A stretch of 64,000 nt of DNA, from NCBI GenBank assembly GCA_028583405.1, contig JAPTMU010000049.1, positions 743,407 to 807,406 of the forward strand. Reading direction: 5' to 3'. Position numbers and translations under genes: made by a program. This stretch comes from Pogonophryne albipinna. Its lineage: Eukaryota > Chordata > Actinopteri > Perciformes > Artedidraconidae. The notes beneath the pieces were generated by a model. It saw only the letters and a list, made by a program, of their open reading frames with translations. It had not been told where the DNA came from and made no database searches. This document shows, one piece after another, positions 62,304-64,000 of the stretch (within the stretch, counting starts at the first letter, position 1; each line of letters begins with the position of its first letter).

Positions 62304-63356
62304 AAATCCCAGCATTCCAAGGTGTGATAAACTGCAATAATTAATCGTGAGGTAGTCTCCTTTTTTTAATAGGCCAGCCTCATTACATGGTGTAAGCAGA
62401 GTAGTCAATAATGAAATCTTTGTATACTACTGGAGCTCATAAACACTCTCCCTGTAGACTTCACTGATGAGATGGAGAGAATGATTTCCTCACACTAGAT
62501 CACCAAGAGGTTAATTGGATTCTGTTAATATTGCCGTGATATTGTCAGGCAATGTTTAATTCTCTTGGATCACAACTTCCTGATACCTCATTGTTTCATT
62601 TCCTTCTCTGATGCTTTGATCTTGTTATACTCAGTGCATGACAACTTCCAGGATTTAATAATCCGTTTCATGCAAGAGCAAAAGCCTTGTTGTCCCTTCG
62701 TTTGTCCTAGGTTAGTTCCATTGAAAATAAAAGCTTAAATATCCAACGTCAGATATGAAATGCTCCTGTTTTTGTTAAGTAATACCTTGATTACAGAGTC
62801 GAGGACACGAAGCAGCCTATCAGCGAAAAAGATTTGGATTTCCACGTTACATAAAAGCGCTTAAACCTGCTTTTTACAGAACACAGCAGTGTGTTAGGTA
62901 ACTGACGGAAGTACACACTGCTCATCCATCAGGAGGAAGTACAGATGTGGGCGTGTTTTGTCCCTGGGATTTGTGTAAGCATAAAAAAAGGTTCTCACGC
63001 TACACTGTGTGGTGTAGCAAGGCTCAGACTTTCTGTGTATCCCTTCTGTGTCTGGAGGAAGCTTTTCATTTGCACTGAGCGCTGATGGATGGTTCTGGAG
63101 TGTTTGCAGTGGCAGTTTTCAGATGATCCGACCGTATTGTATTGTGCTGATTAAGTGAGCCGACAGTATTGACTCCACAGTAACACCATCACCCTGAAAA
63201 CTGACCCCAATTCCTTATAAAACCAAATGTGTGCACACGAATAAATGACAATAATAACTCATTTAGACAACCTGCGTTCACTTCCCGCATTTCATTAACA
63301 TGTATCGAGCCTTGGGATGTAACAGATTGCATATAAAGGGACTTTTTATTTTAATT
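62304..63356. other. Unassigned DNA
   Basis: No gene recognised. Confidence 0.5.
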
Positions 63357-63673
<317 letters not shown>

Positions 63674-63764
63674 ATCAGGTTTTTTTTAAAGTAACTTTAT
63701 TCCCTTACAGTTACATAAAACATATGTAATCAGATTACTGCTGCTCAGAGATTAATAAATAAAA

Positions 63765-64000
63765 TCTTCAAGGTTCAAGGGTTTTATTATCAGTAGCTAC
63801 TGTGTAGTTATGGCAATATAAATGTTACGTCCCGAGCTCCTCCAACAGTGCAACATATGATATAAAGGACATAAGATAACAAAATAACAATAATAACAAA
63901 AGTACAAAAATAAAAATTACAATTGTGCAGGTGAAAGAAATGTAAGGTTAAATATGTTACAGTGAAATACAAATAACTATAACTATCATGATAATACATT
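63765..64000. repeat. Dispersed repeat fragment with reversed LINE-like tail
   Basis: TTCAAGGTTCAAGGGTTTTA then GAGCTCCTCCAACAGTGCAA, the same arrangement as at 59840-59995. It runs off the window end. Confidence 0.65.

Overview
This window is vertebrate and almost certainly teleost fish (probably percomorph) genomic DNA. The evidence is the mix of transposon families: hAT and piggyBac-like (TTAA) non-autonomous elements, a Tc1-like element of the salmonid/percomorph type, L2/CR1-like and other non-LTR LINE 3' ends, and very long (AC)n and (CTGT)n microsatellites. There are no bacterial features: no operons, ribosome-binding sites, tRNA or rRNA genes, or CRISPR arrays. I could not identify the species.

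I found no intact host protein-coding gene or convincing host exon in 64 kb. The window reads as intergenic (or long-intron) DNA that transposons have repeatedly invaded. The coding remnants I can support are all transposase or reverse-transcriptase debris: two BED-zinc-finger hAT N-termini, one hAT C-terminal dimerisation segment, a gutted piggyBac-like protein ending in a Cys-rich zinc domain, a Tc1 transposase fragment, and two 5'-truncated LINE reverse-transcriptase tails.

Layout. 0.9-3.0 kb: a three-level nest (hAT MITE in hAT in TTAA element), each level with target-site evidence. 3.0-5.9 kb: unassigned, with one strong hairpin. 5.9-7.3 kb: an unclassified repeat split by a hAT insertion; an uninterrupted inverted copy lies at 31.0-31.4 kb. 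9.4-24 kb: a block dominated by minisatellites, with two 57-bp arrays (about 24 and 52 units) in TTAA-type elements and two 37-bp arrays (about 48 and 60 units) in hAT elements, plus a foldback MITE at 14.3 kb. 25.5-30.2 kb: a candidate element with 16-bp terminal repeats containing two further hAT elements, one of which holds a TTAA MITE. 31-36 kb: MITEs, microsatellites and mostly featureless DNA. 37-40 kb: LINE remnants and a 58-bp minisatellite. 41.9-43.6 kb: internally deleted piggyBac-like element. 46.7-47.4 kb: tandemly duplicated TTAA MITE. 48.4-52.0 kb: TTAA element carrying about 86 copies of a second, unrelated 37-bp unit. 53.3-55.0 kb: interrupted Tc1. 55.4 and 61.1-62.3 kb: two further copies of the 37-bp-bearing hAT family. 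58.8-59.6 kb: tandem duplication. 63.4-63.7 kb: (CTGT)n.

The main theme is minisatellite birth and expansion inside non-autonomous DNA transposons. Three different MITE families each carry an internal tandem repeat whose copy number differs greatly between copies in this window, and the largest arrays contain roughly 1-kb higher-order duplications (offsets 999, 1073 and 1223 bp). The long open reading frames here (up to 860 codons) are by-products of stop-free repeat units, not genes.
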